DNA from: Microvirga subterranea
Lineage (GTDB): Bacteria > Pseudomonadota > Alphaproteobacteria > Rhizobiales > Beijerinckiaceae
Direction of reading: 5' to 3'
DNA: 64,000 bases
Assembly (NCBI RefSeq): GCF_003350535.1
Contig: NZ_QQBB01000001.1
Coordinates: forward strand, 544,727-608,726
The notes under the pieces were generated by a model. That model had not been told where the DNA came from. It saw only the letters and a program-made list of their open reading frames with translations, and did not search any database. The translations under genes were made by a program, and so were the position numbers. Positions 56,621-64,000 of this stretch are shown here, piece by piece (within the stretch, counting starts at the first letter, position 1; each line of letters begins with the position of its first letter).

Positions 56621-56776
56621 GGTTTTGCGTTCCAGCGAGAAAGAGAGTGTTTTGCGTCTTTAGCCGCACTTGGGCGTCGAGAAAAGATGTCTCAAGGCCG
56701 CCGGGCTTTGAAAGCATCGCATAGCTTGCGGTCAGAATGACGCAACAAAATTTGCCGGGCCGCGTGCCCGCATATG

Positions 56777-56808
56777 CAAAAAGCGCGGCCATGCGACCGC
56801 GCTTTTCC
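56777..56808 (-). terminator. Rho-independent terminator after rplS
   Basis: The stem AAAAGCGCGG / CCGCGCTTTT with an eight-base loop is symmetrical, giving TTTT on the minus strand after rplS. It separates rplS from leuC. Confidence 0.82.
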
Positions 56809-56832
56809 AGAATGCCGGTGAGGCTAAAAGGC

Positions 56833-57222
56833 TTACTCGGCCGCGGCCGGGGCCTTGTCCTTGTCCTGGCGGTCGGTGCGCTCGGCGATACGGGCCGACT
56901 TGCCGCGACGGTCGCGCAGGTAGTACAGCTTGGCGCGGCGGACGGCGCCGCGGCGCACGACCTTGATGGAATCGATCATGGGCGAGTAGATCGGGAACAC
57001 GCGCTCGACGCCCTCGCCGTAGGAGATCTTGCGGACCGTGAAGCTCTCCTGGAGGCCGCCGCCGGAACGGGCGATGCAGACGCCTTCATAGGCCTGAACG
57101 CGGGAGCGCTCGCCTTCCTTGACCTTCACGTTGACGATGACGGTGTCGCCGGCCTGGAAGTCCGGGATCGTCTTGGCGAGCTTGGCGATCTGCTCCTGCT
57201 CGAGCTGCTGAATGATGTTCAT
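56833..57222 (-). CDS. rplS: 50S ribosomal protein L19 (129 aa)
   Basis: Ribosomal protein at the subunit interface. The N-terminus [20 protein letters not shown], the core [40 protein letters not shown] and [20 protein letters not shown] are diagnostic. A short Ala/Lys tail is normal. It is detached from trmD by about 2 kb, which holds an Lrp regulator, a transporter and a small membrane gene. Confidence 0.97.
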   Translation of the reverse strand: MNIIQQLEQEQIAKLAKTIPDFQAGDTVIVNVKVKEGERSRVQAYEGVCIARSGGGLQESFTVRKISYGEGVERVFPIYSPMIDSIKVVRRGAVRRAKLYYLRDRRGKSARIAERTDRQDKDKAPAAAE

Positions 57223-57349
57223 GGTCTAAACTCCTGCCGTTACGTGGCCCTGAGCGAACTCAAAACCCGCGGGATTTCGGCGTCCTGTTTTAAGTTGAGG
57301 CCGCGCCTATACAGGAGTTTCGGGCGATTGTCGATGGTCAAAAGCGGCC

Positions 57350-57832
57350 TCAGGCCTCCGGCAGGGGCGGGAGCCGGCGCTTGACCGGCGTCGCCTTGAC
57401 GATGGAGGTGCTGGTCTGGGCCCGCTGGGCGATCTTGTCCAGGATCGGGTCGAGCTCGTCGATGCTGCGCAGGACGTAGCGGGCGATGTAGCAGTCGTCC
57501 CCGGTGACCTTGTCGCACTCGATCACCTCCGGGCTCTCGACCAGGAGCTTCTCGACCATGTGGAGCTGGCCCGGCAGGGGCTTGATGCGCACGATGGCGG
57601 TGAGGCCGTAGCCCAGCGCCCGGTGGTCGAGATCGACCGAGTAGCCGGTCACCGGCCCGGCCTCCTCCAGGCGGCGCAGCCGCTCGGCCACGCTCGGACC
57701 GGAGAGCCCGACCGTGCGGGCGAGATCGGCGAGCGACTGGCGGGCGTTCGCGGCGAGCGCCGCGATCAGGGCGCGGTCGGTCTCGTCCAGCGCATGGTTT
57801 TCGTTTCGAAGCTTCTTGGCTGCCGTGGCCAT
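57350..57832 (-). CDS. Lrp/AsnC-family regulator (160 aa)
   Basis: N-terminal winged helix-turn-helix (ALDETDRALIAALAANARQS, LARTVGLSGPSVAERLRRLE) and C-terminal RAM ligand-binding domain (AIVRIKPLPGQLHMVEKLLV, IECDKVTGDDCYIARYVLRS). It is divergent from the EamA transporter gene at 57928 across 95 bases, the usual arrangement for a regulator and its target exporter. The ATG at 57832 (MATAAKK) starts the conserved region. The effector, probably an amino acid, is inferred. Confidence 0.92.
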   Translation of the reverse strand: MATAAKKLRNENHALDETDRALIAALAANARQSLADLARTVGLSGPSVAERLRRLEEAGPVTGYSVDLDHRALGYGLTAIVRIKPLPGQLHMVEKLLVESPEVIECDKVTGDDCYIARYVLRSIDELDPILDKIAQRAQTSTSIVKATPVKRRLPPLPEA

Positions 57833-57927
57833 CGGATCGAAGCTCCTTTCCCGTAAGATGCCTTTCAACGTCACGGTACTGCGCGGGGCTGCACCCGTAA
57901 AGTGTCGCCTCTTCATGGGAGGTGCGC

Positions 57928-58869
57928 ATGAGCGACGGAACGGAACGGGGCGGCGGGCTGGAGATGGCGGCCGCCATGGCGATCTCGGGCACCATCGGGT
58001 ACTTCGTGATCGAGTCGGGCCAGTCGATCTGGAACGTGGTGTTCTTCCGCTGCCTGTTCGGCGCGGTCTGCCTCACGGCCTATTGCGGCTGGCGCGGCCT
58101 TCTCTTTCCCTGGCGCTTCACGATGGGGTCCTTCCTCCTGTGCCTCGTGGGCGGGGTCGCCATCGTGCTGAACTGGGTGCTCCTGTTCTCCGCCTACGAC
58201 CTCGTGTCGATCTCGATCGCCACGACCGTCTACAACATGCAGCCCTTCTTCCTGATCCTGCTCGGCGTGGTGCTGTTCGGCGAGCGCCCCACGGCCGACG
58301 CTCTGGCCTTCATCGCCGTCGCCTTCGCGGGTCTGCTGCTGGTGGTGAAGATCGATCCGGCCGGCTTCTCGCTCACGGGCGGCTATCTCGCGGGGATCGG
58401 CCTGGCGCTGGGAGCTGCCGCCCTTTACGCGGTCGCGTCCATCGTGACCAAGAGGCTCAAGGGCATCCCGCCCCACCTCATCGCCCTGGTCCAGGTGGCG
58501 CTCGGCACGGCGATGCTGGCGCCGCTCGCGGATTTCTCCGCCCTGCCGGCGCACGGCCTCCAGTGGGGCTACCTCGTCACCGTGGGCGTGGTGCACACGA
58601 GCCTCATGTACATCCTGCTCTATTCGGCCCTGCAGAAGCTGCCGACCACGCGGGTGGCGGTCCTGTCCTTCGTCTATCCGGCCGTGGCGATCCTGGTCGA
58701 TTACGTCGCCTACGGCCGCGACCTCTCGCCGGCCCAGTGGGGCGGCATCGCGCTTATCCTGCTGGGAAGCGCGGGCGTGAACCTCAAGTGGCGGCTGGGT
58801 CTTACCCGGCCTTTGGATCGGGCGACTCGGGGCGATCGGGCCAGCCCCCAGCCTAGCGAGGCAGCCTGA
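57928..58869 (+). CDS. EamA-family (DMT) transporter (313 aa)
   Basis: Ten predicted membrane helices in two EamA repeats: ISGTIGYFVIESGQSIWNVV to LAFIAVAFAGLLLVVKIDPA, then LAGIGLALGAAALYAVASIV to WGGIALILLGSAGVNLKWRL. Members export amino acids or other metabolites. A GGGAGG site five bases before the ATG at 57928 favours it over the GTG at 57922. Likely regulated by the divergent Lrp-type gene. Substrate unknown. Confidence 0.92.
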   Translation: MSDGTERGGGLEMAAAMAISGTIGYFVIESGQSIWNVVFFRCLFGAVCLTAYCGWRGLLFPWRFTMGSFLLCLVGGVAIVLNWVLLFSAYDLVSISIATTVYNMQPFFLILLGVVLFGERPTADALAFIAVAFAGLLLVVKIDPAGFSLTGGYLAGIGLALGAAALYAVASIVTKRLKGIPPHLIALVQVALGTAMLAPLADFSALPAHGLQWGYLVTVGVVHTSLMYILLYSALQKLPTTRVAVLSFVYPAVAILVDYVAYGRDLSPAQWGGIALILLGSAGVNLKWRLGLTRPLDRATRGDRASPQPSEAA

Positions 58870-58914
58870 GCCCAAGGAGGCATGGGAACAGCCCGACCCC
58901 ATCAAAATGGCGGA

Positions 58915-59196
58915 TCAGAAGATGCCGAGGGAAAGCCCCGCGATCAATATCACGGCCAAGGGAAAGAGCGGCATCGTGGCCGCGATCTGCCAACCGGCGC
59001 GCGCCCGCAGAAGCGACAGGCCGGCGAAGCCCAGAGACACGGAAAGCAACCAGCTCGCAATGATCAGCAGATACGCCAGAAAGACTCCCGGAGGCTCCGC
59101 TGTCGCCGGCGCTGCGAGAACCATCATGCTGAACAGGGCGAAAGGAATGGACAGCAGGCACAGGAGGCCAAAGATAACGGCTCCAACCATCCGCAT
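58915..59196 (-). CDS. Small membrane protein (93 aa)
   Basis: Three hydrophobic segments (VGAVIFGLLCLLSIPFALFS, GVFLAYLLIIASWLLSVSLG, IAATMPLFPLAVILIAGLSL). No family recognised. The ATG at 59196 follows a strong GGAGG site by seven bases; the frame remains open upstream but that stretch is not protein-like. It lies 92 bases after trmD on the same strand and may be read from the rpsP operon. Confidence 0.65.
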   Translation of the reverse strand: MRMVGAVIFGLLCLLSIPFALFSMMVLAAPATAEPPGVFLAYLLIIASWLLSVSLGFAGLSLLRARAGWQIAATMPLFPLAVILIAGLSLGIF

Positions 59197-59288
59197 GCGG
59201 CCCCCTCCTGACGAGACCCACAGAGGCAAGCCTCGCCCCCGAGAGGAAACCATAAAGCGAACTCTGTTGCAAATCGAGCTTGTGGCCG

Positions 59289-59969
59289 TTAGCGGAGCAG
59301 ATCCGGCCTTCTCTCCCGTGTGATTTTCTCCGACTGCTCCCGCCGCCATTTCTCAATGGCCGCGTGGTTGCCGTTGAGCAGCACCTCCGGGATCGTGCGC
59401 CCTTCCCATTCGCGGGGACGGGTGTAGTGCGGGTATTCGAGGCGGTTGGTCTCGAAGCTCTCCTCGGTGCCGGAGGCCTCCTTGCCCATCACGCCGGGGA
59501 GCAGCCGCACGCAGGCGTCGAGCAGCACGAAGGCCGCCATCTCGCCGCCGGAGAGCACGTAGTCACCGATGGAGACCTCCTCCAGGCCCCGGCCCTCGAT
59601 CACCCGCTCGTCCACGCCCTCGAACCGGCCGCACACGATGACGACGCCCGGCCCGGCCGCCAGCTCGCGCACGCGGTCCTGGCGGAGCGGCTTGCCGCGC
59701 GGGCTCATGAGGAGTTTGGGACGCGGGTCGCCTTCGGGCACGTTGGCGTCGATGGCGCTGGCCAGCACGTCGCAGCGCAGCACCATGCCGGGGCCGCCGC
59801 CGGCCGGCGTGTCGTCCACCGTGCGGTGGCGTCCGAGCCCGTGGTCGCGGATGTTTTTCGCCGTCAGTGTCCAGACCCCGCGCGCGAGGGCATCGCCCGA
59901 CAGCGACATGCCGAGCGGGCCGGGGAACATGTCGGGATAGAGGGTCAGGATGGTGGCGTTGAAGCTCAC
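59289..59969 (-). CDS. trmD: tRNA (guanine-N1)-methyltransferase TrmD (226 aa)
   Basis: Makes m1G37 in tRNAs, preventing +1 frameshifts. The trefoil-knot SAM site is in [20 protein letters not shown], with [38 protein letters not shown] and [18 protein letters not shown] conserved. Translation starts at a GTG (59969) overlapping the rimM stop, so the two are coupled. Confidence 0.97.
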   Translation of the reverse strand: MSFNATILTLYPDMFPGPLGMSLSGDALARGVWTLTAKNIRDHGLGRHRTVDDTPAGGGPGMVLRCDVLASAIDANVPEGDPRPKLLMSPRGKPLRQDRVRELAAGPGVVIVCGRFEGVDERVIEGRGLEEVSIGDYVLSGGEMAAFVLLDACVRLLPGVMGKEASGTEESFETNRLEYPHYTRPREWEGRTIPEVLLNGNHAAIEKWRREQSEKITRERRPDLLR

Positions 59970-60682
59970 GCCTCGTCCTCGTCGTCGGGCCGCGCCCGGG
60001 CGGGCGCGAAGAAATCGTCCGGCAGCGCCGCGACGATCCGCTCTTCCGCGATCTCGACCACCGGCACGAACGCCTTCGTGAACGGCAGGAGCGCGGTCGC
60101 GCCGCCCTTGGCGGGCCTGATCTCGAGCAGGTCGCCGCCGCCATAGTTCGGCACGTCCACGACGGTGCCGACGATCGTGCCGGCCTCGTCCTGCACGGGG
60201 AGGCCGATCAGGTCGGCGAGCAGGAACTCGTCTTCGTCGTCCGGCGGCGGGAGCCTGTCGCGTTCGAGATAGAGCTCGGTGCGGTTGAGGGCTTCCGCGG
60301 CCTCGCGGGTGGTCACGCCCTCGACCTGCACGATCAGCATGTCGGGCGCGCCGCCGGGGGCCTGACGGGCATTTTTCTTCAGGGAAATCTTTTGGCCGTT
60401 CGCCGTGGTGAGCGGGCCGTAGGCGGCGATCGCCACGGGATCGCCGGTGTAGGATTTCAGCCGCACCTCGCCCTTGAGGCCATGGGCGCGGCCGAACTCG
60501 CCGACGAGGACGAGGTCGTCCCGTCGATGCGCCGGCAACCCTCCTGTCCCTTGTGGGGAGGAGTTGGAGGTGGGGGTGTCGGCGCCACGATCTGAGATAT
60601 TGGCGCTCGCACCCCCACCCCTGCCCCTCCCCACAGGGGGGAGGGGGGAGGTGGAGCGTTTTTGGAAACGCTCCTTCGTCAT
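59966..60682 (-). CDS. rimM: Ribosome maturation factor RimM with repeat-derived N-terminal insert (238 aa)
   Basis: Binds S19 and helps mature the 30S head. The RimM domain starts at about residue 56 ([20 protein letters not shown]) and the PRC-barrel follows ([40 protein letters not shown]). Relatives are about 170-185 residues and start directly at the domain. Here residues 11-48 are Pro/Gly/Arg/Ser-rich and are encoded by a palindromic repeat (60541-60652). The ATG at 60682 lies five bases after the rpsP stop, fitting coupled translation; a TTG at residue 49 is an alternative that would bypass the insert. Confidence 0.9.
   Translation of the reverse strand: MTKERFQKRSTSPLPPVGRGRGGGASANISDRGADTPTSNSSPQGTGGLPAHRRDDLVLVGEFGRAHGLKGEVRLKSYTGDPVAIAAYGPLTTANGQKISLKKNARQAPGGAPDMLIVQVEGVTTREAAEALNRTELYLERDRLPPPDDEDEFLLADLIGLPVQDEAGTIVGTVVDVPNYGGGDLLEIRPAKGGATALLPFTKAFVPVVEIAEERIVAALPDDFFAPARARPDDEDEA
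60541..60652. repeat. Palindromic repeat inside the rimM reading frame
   Basis: Arms TCCCTTGTGGGGAGG and CCTCCCCACAGGGGGGA, and GGTGGGGGTGTCGGCGCC with GGCGCTCGCACCCCCACC, enclose an A+T-rich loop (ATCTGAGATAT). The unit keeps rimM in frame without stops. Confidence 0.85.
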
Positions 60683-60687
60683 GGTGC

Positions 60688-61041
60688 TTACGCAGCCTCG
60701 CCCGAAGTAGCCGCGGCGGCCTTGGCGTCGGCGCGCTCCTGGGCCTTCTTGCCCGGGACGGCCTTCTGCGGGTTGTTGCGCGGCGAACGCTTCAGGAGGC
60801 CGGCGGCGTCGAGGAAGCGCAGGACGCGATCGGTCGGCTGGGCGCCCTTGGCGAGCCAAGCTTGGATCTTGTCGGTCTCGAGGGTGACGCGGGCCGCATC
60901 GTCTTTCGGCTTCATCGGGTCGTAGGTGCCGACCTTCTCGATGAAGCGGCCGTCGCGCGGGGAGCGGGAGTCGGCGACGACGATGCGGTAGTACGGGCGC
61001 TTCTTGGCGCCGGCACGGGTCAGACGGATCTTCAGGGACAT
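60688..61041 (-). CDS. rpsP: 30S ribosomal protein S16 (117 aa)
   Basis: The S16 core is [40 protein letters not shown] and the C-terminal [20 protein letters not shown]. The Lys/Ala-rich tail is usual in alphaproteobacteria. It heads the rpsP-rimM-trmD group, 72 bases downstream of ffh. Confidence 0.97.
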   Translation of the reverse strand: MSLKIRLTRAGAKKRPYYRIVVADSRSPRDGRFIEKVGTYDPMKPKDDAARVTLETDKIQAWLAKGAQPTDRVLRFLDAAGLLKRSPRNNPQKAVPGKKAQERADAKAAAATSGEAA

Positions 61042-61080
61042 TCGGTTTCTCCTTGTGGTGTCCTTGTGATCAAACTCTTC

Positions 61081-61109
61081 GTGTCATCCCCGGCGGGCCG
61101 GGGACGACG
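61081..61109. repeat. Minimal GTCATCCCCGG palindrome between ffh and rpsP
   Basis: GTCATCCCCGGC and GCCGGGGACGAC pair with almost no loop. This is the smallest member of the repeat family in this window. Confidence 0.65.
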
Positions 61110-61113
61110 AAAC

Positions 61114-62670
61114 TCACTTCTTCTTGCCCCCGAACGGGAAGCCGCCGAGCCCCGGAAGGCCCGGAATCTTGTTGCCGCCGAGACCGGGCAGGCCCGGGAC
61201 GCCCTTGGGCATCTGCGGGAGACCGCCGCCGCCGGGAAAATCGGGCAGCTTGCCGCCCATCTGCTTCTGCAGCGCCTCGATCTGCTCCGGGGTCGGCTGG
61301 GGCATGCCGCCCATCCCGCCGCCCCCGAGGCCGAACATCTTGCCGAGCTGGCCGGCCATGCCCTTGCCCTTGCCGCCGCCCATCATCTTCATGACGTCGG
61401 CCATCTGGCGGTGCATCTTGAGGAGCTTGTTGACCTCCTCGACCTTGGCGCCCGCACCCGCCGCGATGCGCTTCTTGCGCGACGCCTTGAGGATGTCCGG
61501 GTTGCGGCGCTCGGCCGGGGTCATCGAGTCGATGATGGCGCGCTGGCGCTTGATGATCTTGTCGTCGAGATTGGCGTTCTCAAGCTGGGCCTTCATCTTG
61601 GCCACGCCCGGCAGCATGCCGAGCATCCCGCCGATGCCGCCGATCTTCTCCATCTGGGAGAGCTGGTCGCGCAGGTCCTCCAGGTCGAACTTGCCCTTGC
61701 GCATCTTGTCGGCCATGCGCTGGGCTTTTTCGGCGTCGAAGTTCTCGGCCGCCTTCTCGACGAGCGACACGATATCGCCCATGCCGAGGATGCGGTTGGC
61801 GACGCGGGAGGGGTGGAACTCCTCCAGCGCGTCGACCTTCTCGCCCGTACCGATGAGCTTGATCGGCTTGCCGGTGACGGCGCGCATGGACAGGGCCGCG
61901 CCGCCGCGGGCGTCGCCATCCATGCGGGTCAGCACGATGCCGGTGACGCCGAGACGCTGGTCGAAGGCGCGGGCCGTGTTGACCGCGTCCTGGCCGGTGA
62001 GCGCGTCGGCGACGAGCAGCACCTCGTGCGGATTGGTGGCCGCCCGGACCTCGGCCGCCTCGGCCATCAGGGCCTCGTCCACCGTGACGCGGCCGGCGGT
62101 ATCGAGCATGACCACGTCGTAGCCGCCGAGGCGCGCGGCCTCCATGGCCCGGCGGGCGATCTGCACCGCCGACTGGCCGGCCACGATCGGCAGCGTGTCG
62201 ACGCCGACCTGCTTGCCCAGCACGGCGAGCTGTTCCATCGCGGCCGGACGGCGGGTGTCGAGGGAGGCCATCAGCACGCGGCGCTTGTCGCGGTCGCTCA
62301 GGCGCCGGGCGATCTTGGCCGTGGTCGTGGTTTTACCGGAGCCCTGGAGGCCGACCATGAGGATCGGCACCGGCGGGGCGGCGTTGAGGTCGATGACCTC
62401 GGCGTCCGCGCCCAGCATCTCCACGAGCTGGTCGTGGACGATCTTGACCACCTGCTGGCCGGGCGAGACCGACTTCACGACCTCGGCGCCGACCGCGCGC
62501 GAGCGCACCTTGTCGGTGAAGGAGCGCACGACCTCGAGGGCGACGTCCGCCTCGAGCAGGGCGCGTCGCACCTCGCGGAGCGCCGCGTTGACGTCCTCTT
62601 CGGTCAGCGCGCCGCGGCGGGTGAGGCCGCTGAGAATATTGGAGAGTTTGTCGGAAAGGCCCTCGAACAT
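61114..62670 (-). CDS. ffh: Signal recognition particle protein Ffh (518 aa)
   Basis: GTPase that targets membrane proteins with 4.5S RNA. The N domain begins MFEGLSDKLSNILSGLTRRG, and the G1 motif is GLQGSGKTTTTAKIARRL. DTAGRVTVDEALM and LIGTGEKVDALEEFHPSRVA belong to the G domain. The Met-rich M domain spans about 330-460. The C-terminal 60 residues are Gly/Pro/Met-rich (GGGGMGGMPQPTPEQIEALQ and PGLPGLGG repeats), a longer tail than in E. coli but usual in this order. Confidence 0.97.
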   Translation of the reverse strand: MFEGLSDKLSNILSGLTRRGALTEEDVNAALREVRRALLEADVALEVVRSFTDKVRSRAVGAEVVKSVSPGQQVVKIVHDQLVEMLGADAEVIDLNAAPPVPILMVGLQGSGKTTTTAKIARRLSDRDKRRVLMASLDTRRPAAMEQLAVLGKQVGVDTLPIVAGQSAVQIARRAMEAARLGGYDVVMLDTAGRVTVDEALMAEAAEVRAATNPHEVLLVADALTGQDAVNTARAFDQRLGVTGIVLTRMDGDARGGAALSMRAVTGKPIKLIGTGEKVDALEEFHPSRVANRILGMGDIVSLVEKAAENFDAEKAQRMADKMRKGKFDLEDLRDQLSQMEKIGGIGGMLGMLPGVAKMKAQLENANLDDKIIKRQRAIIDSMTPAERRNPDILKASRKKRIAAGAGAKVEEVNKLLKMHRQMADVMKMMGGGKGKGMAGQLGKMFGLGGGGMGGMPQPTPEQIEALQKQMGGKLPDFPGGGGLPQMPKGVPGLPGLGGNKIPGLPGLGGFPFGGKKK

Positions 62671-62672
62671 GG

Positions 62673-62888
62673 TTATTCAAATCCTTTCGCGAGAAGCGGC
62701 GCATCGCGTTCCGCGAGAGCCTTTTCGAAATGGTCGATCGCCGCCTTGAACTTGTCGCGGCAGCCCGGATTGCAGAAGCCCACGACCGCGTCGCGGTAGA
62801 GGGTGAGCGAGTCCGCCGCGATCGGCTTTCCCGACCACGGGCAGGTCTCGTTGACCGCATCCTCGATCCGCAATGTGTCGTCCGACAT
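62673..62888 (-). CDS. YHS-like small zinc-binding protein (71 aa)
   Basis: Two cysteine motifs are spaced as in YHS/TRASH domains: ETCPWSGKPIAADSLTLYRD and VVGFCNPGCRDKF. A helical tail (AAIDHFEKALAERDAPLLAK) follows. Probably a metal-binding protein; function unknown. The ATG at 62888 has a GGAAG site. It overlaps the ffh region closely (two bases before the ffh start), so it is cotranscribed with ffh. Confidence 0.8.
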   Translation of the reverse strand: MSDDTLRIEDAVNETCPWSGKPIAADSLTLYRDAVVGFCNPGCRDKFKAAIDHFEKALAERDAPLLAKGFE

Positions 62889-62927
62889 CGCTCTTCCTTC
62901 GTCCGTCGGCGTCTTCCCTGGTGGAGC

Positions 62928-63030
62928 CTCATCCTGAGGAGGACCATCGGTCCGTCTCGAAGGACGAGGCGTCTCCGGAGAGCGCCGGATCATCCTTCGA
63001 GACGCCGCTTCGCGGCTCCTCAGGATGAGG
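62928..63030. repeat. CTCATCCTGAGGA palindromic repeat
   Basis: Outer arms CCTCATCCTGAGGAGG and CTCCTCAGGATGAGG and inner arms TCTCGAAGGACGAGGCG and CATCCTTCGAGACGCC form a cruciform-like unit of about 100 bases. It is a second, unrelated intergenic family known from Bradyrhizobium-type genomes. The remaining gap (63031-63243) shows no gene I can support. Confidence 0.85.
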
Positions 63031-63243
63031 GTTGGGTGCAGGTCGGTCCCAAATGGAAGCGCGCCCGAGGGCGCATCGCGCTGTCGGGCGTTGACCTCCA
63101 GCCTCTCGGGCTGGTCGGCGGCTCACATGGGCTCGCTCTACAGATTTGCGGTCAGCACGTAAGGGTGAAACAGGGCAAAGTCAAGGAAAGGGAGCTGCAT
63201 CGCAACTTCGGTGTAGGCCCGACGTCGTCCTGAGATGAGGGCG

Positions 63244-64000
63244 TTAACGTCCCACCATCACCTCGAAGCTCTGCTCGATGGCGGGCTTGCCGTCGCGCAT
63301 CACCCGGTAGCTGGCCCGGTAGGTTCCCGGATCGAAGGCTCCCTTCGAATTCCTGACCCCCGCGAACATCATCCACTGGGCCTTGTCCCGGTCGAGGGGC
63401 GGGGCCTTGTTCTCGGCCAGCACCTTTCCGTCGGGCGCGACGACGGTGAGGACCTGCTCGTCGCCGCCTTTCAGCCCGATGGCCCGCACGAAGGCCACGA
63501 GGGCAGGCGAATCCGTCGTCGGCTTCTCGCGACCGGCCTCGCCCGATTCGATCGCCTCCATCTTCACCGGACCCGTGGCGAAGCCCTTGTTCAGCACGCT
63601 GCCGGCCCGGTAGGCGAGCGCCTGCCGGGTCGACGGGTCCCAGAGCGAGGTGCCCCCGCCGCAGGATGCCTCGGGCGCCCCATAGGCGAAGGGATCGACC
63701 ACCTTGCCGTCCTTGCGGACGGTCAGATGGAGATGCGGGAACTCGGTCATGCCCGACAGGCCGATCCGCCCGAGGCGCTGGCCCGCCGTCACCATGTCGC
63801 CGGGCTTCACCGCGAGGCTGCCCTTGGCCATGTGGCAGTACTGGGTTTCCCAGCCCTGGCCGTGGTCGATGACCAGGCCGTTGCCGCACTCCACGTTCTG
63901 GACGCTCTCGCGTCCGCGGCCCGTCAGGGACACGTCCTCCACGCCGTCGCGGGCCCGCAGCACCTTCCCGCTAGCCGCCGCGAGCACGTCGACTCCCGCC
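63244..64000 (-). CDS. M23-family (LytM-type) peptidase, 5' end beyond the window
   Basis: The frame is open through base 64000, so the start lies outside. The visible part has the LytM core: LAAASGKVLRARDGVEDVS, VECGNGLVIDHGQGWETQYC, LAVKPGDMVTAGQRLGRIG and the zinc/catalytic motif FPHLHLTVRKDGKVVDPFAY. The first zinc ligand (HxxxD) would be upstream. A C-terminal domain of about 120 residues after the peptidase is not recognised. M23 proteins cut peptide cross-links in peptidoglycan or activate amidases. Confidence 0.9.
   Translation of the reverse strand, partial: AGVDVLAAASGKVLRARDGVEDVSLTGRGRESVQNVECGNGLVIDHGQGWETQYCHMAKGSLAVKPGDMVTAGQRLGRIGLSGMTEFPHLHLTVRKDGKVVDPFAYGAPEASCGGGTSLWDPSTRQALAYRAGSVLNKGFATGPVKMEAIESGEAGREKPTTDSPALVAFVRAIGLKGGDEQVLTVVAPDGKVLAENKAPPLDRDKAQWMMFAGVRNSKGAFDPGTYRASYRVMRDGKPAIEQSFEVMVGR

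Noticed and set aside
63031..63243. Possible structured RNA (for example the SRP RNA) near ffh
   Set aside because: I could not find the conserved SRP tetraloop/asymmetric-loop motifs or a plausible closing stem in this stretch.

Overview
The window is a gene-dense, G+C-rich stretch of chromosome from an alphaproteobacterium of the order Hyphomicrobiales (Rhizobiales). The evidence is hemE beside the PEP-synthase/PPDK regulator gene, the order maf-aroE-coaE-dnaQ next to secB, a Tim44-like gene followed by mltA-smr, a hisB-DUF2628-hisH-hisA-hisF-hisE-coaA operon, a GTCATCCCGG-type palindromic intergenic repeat family, and one perfect EcfG-type (GGAAC-N16-CGTT) promoter. A Methylobacteriaceae (Microvirga/Methylobacterium-like) host is my best guess, but it is inference. 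No tRNA, rRNA, CRISPR array, transposase or phage gene was seen.

Layout. 1-6041: end of a YyaL-type thioredoxin-domain gene, a 32-residue membrane peptide gene, a GNAT gene, then leftward rho, a 40-residue membrane peptide gene, hemJ and hemE. 6042-6420: a non-coding gap with nine GANTC (CcrM) sites and CtrA-like boxes, the probable chromosomal replication origin. 6421-15076: rightward ppsR-maf-aroE-coaE-dnaQ, leftward secB, rightward tim44-mltA-smr-XRE regulator and an adenosine kinase-type gene. 15137-21305: leftward DUF202 and small membrane genes, then coaA and the histidine operon. A lower-G+C unknown gene sits between hisF and hisE. 21497-27232: hslVU, lolA and ftsK. 27379-29373: a copper cluster (DUF2946, a YcnI-PCuAC fusion, SCO). 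29506-31252: glnK-amtB behind a consensus sigma-54 promoter. 31544-35880: tesB, a UbiH-type hydroxylase and an HWE histidine kinase.

35991-45203 is the accessory part. It holds three RTX proteins whose N-terminal modules differ (beta-solenoid-like/RTX, 56-residue tandem repeats, seven PD40-type propeller repeats) but whose C-terminal secretion domains are alike. Between them lie an ArsR-type regulator, NIPSNAP and ABM-type genes, ppa and a GNAT gene. No type I secretion transporter is present in the window.

45282-64000 is a leftward backbone: asd, leuB, leuD, leuC, rplS, trmD, rimM, rpsP and ffh, in conserved order but interrupted by accessory genes. These are a sulfite oxidase-type molybdoenzyme, an MltB-type transglycosylase, a ydcF homologue with a probable 3' frameshift, a zincin, small secreted proteins, an Lrp regulator with a divergent EamA transporter, and small membrane proteins. 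RimM carries an N-terminal segment encoded by a palindromic repeat. The window ends inside an M23 peptidase gene.
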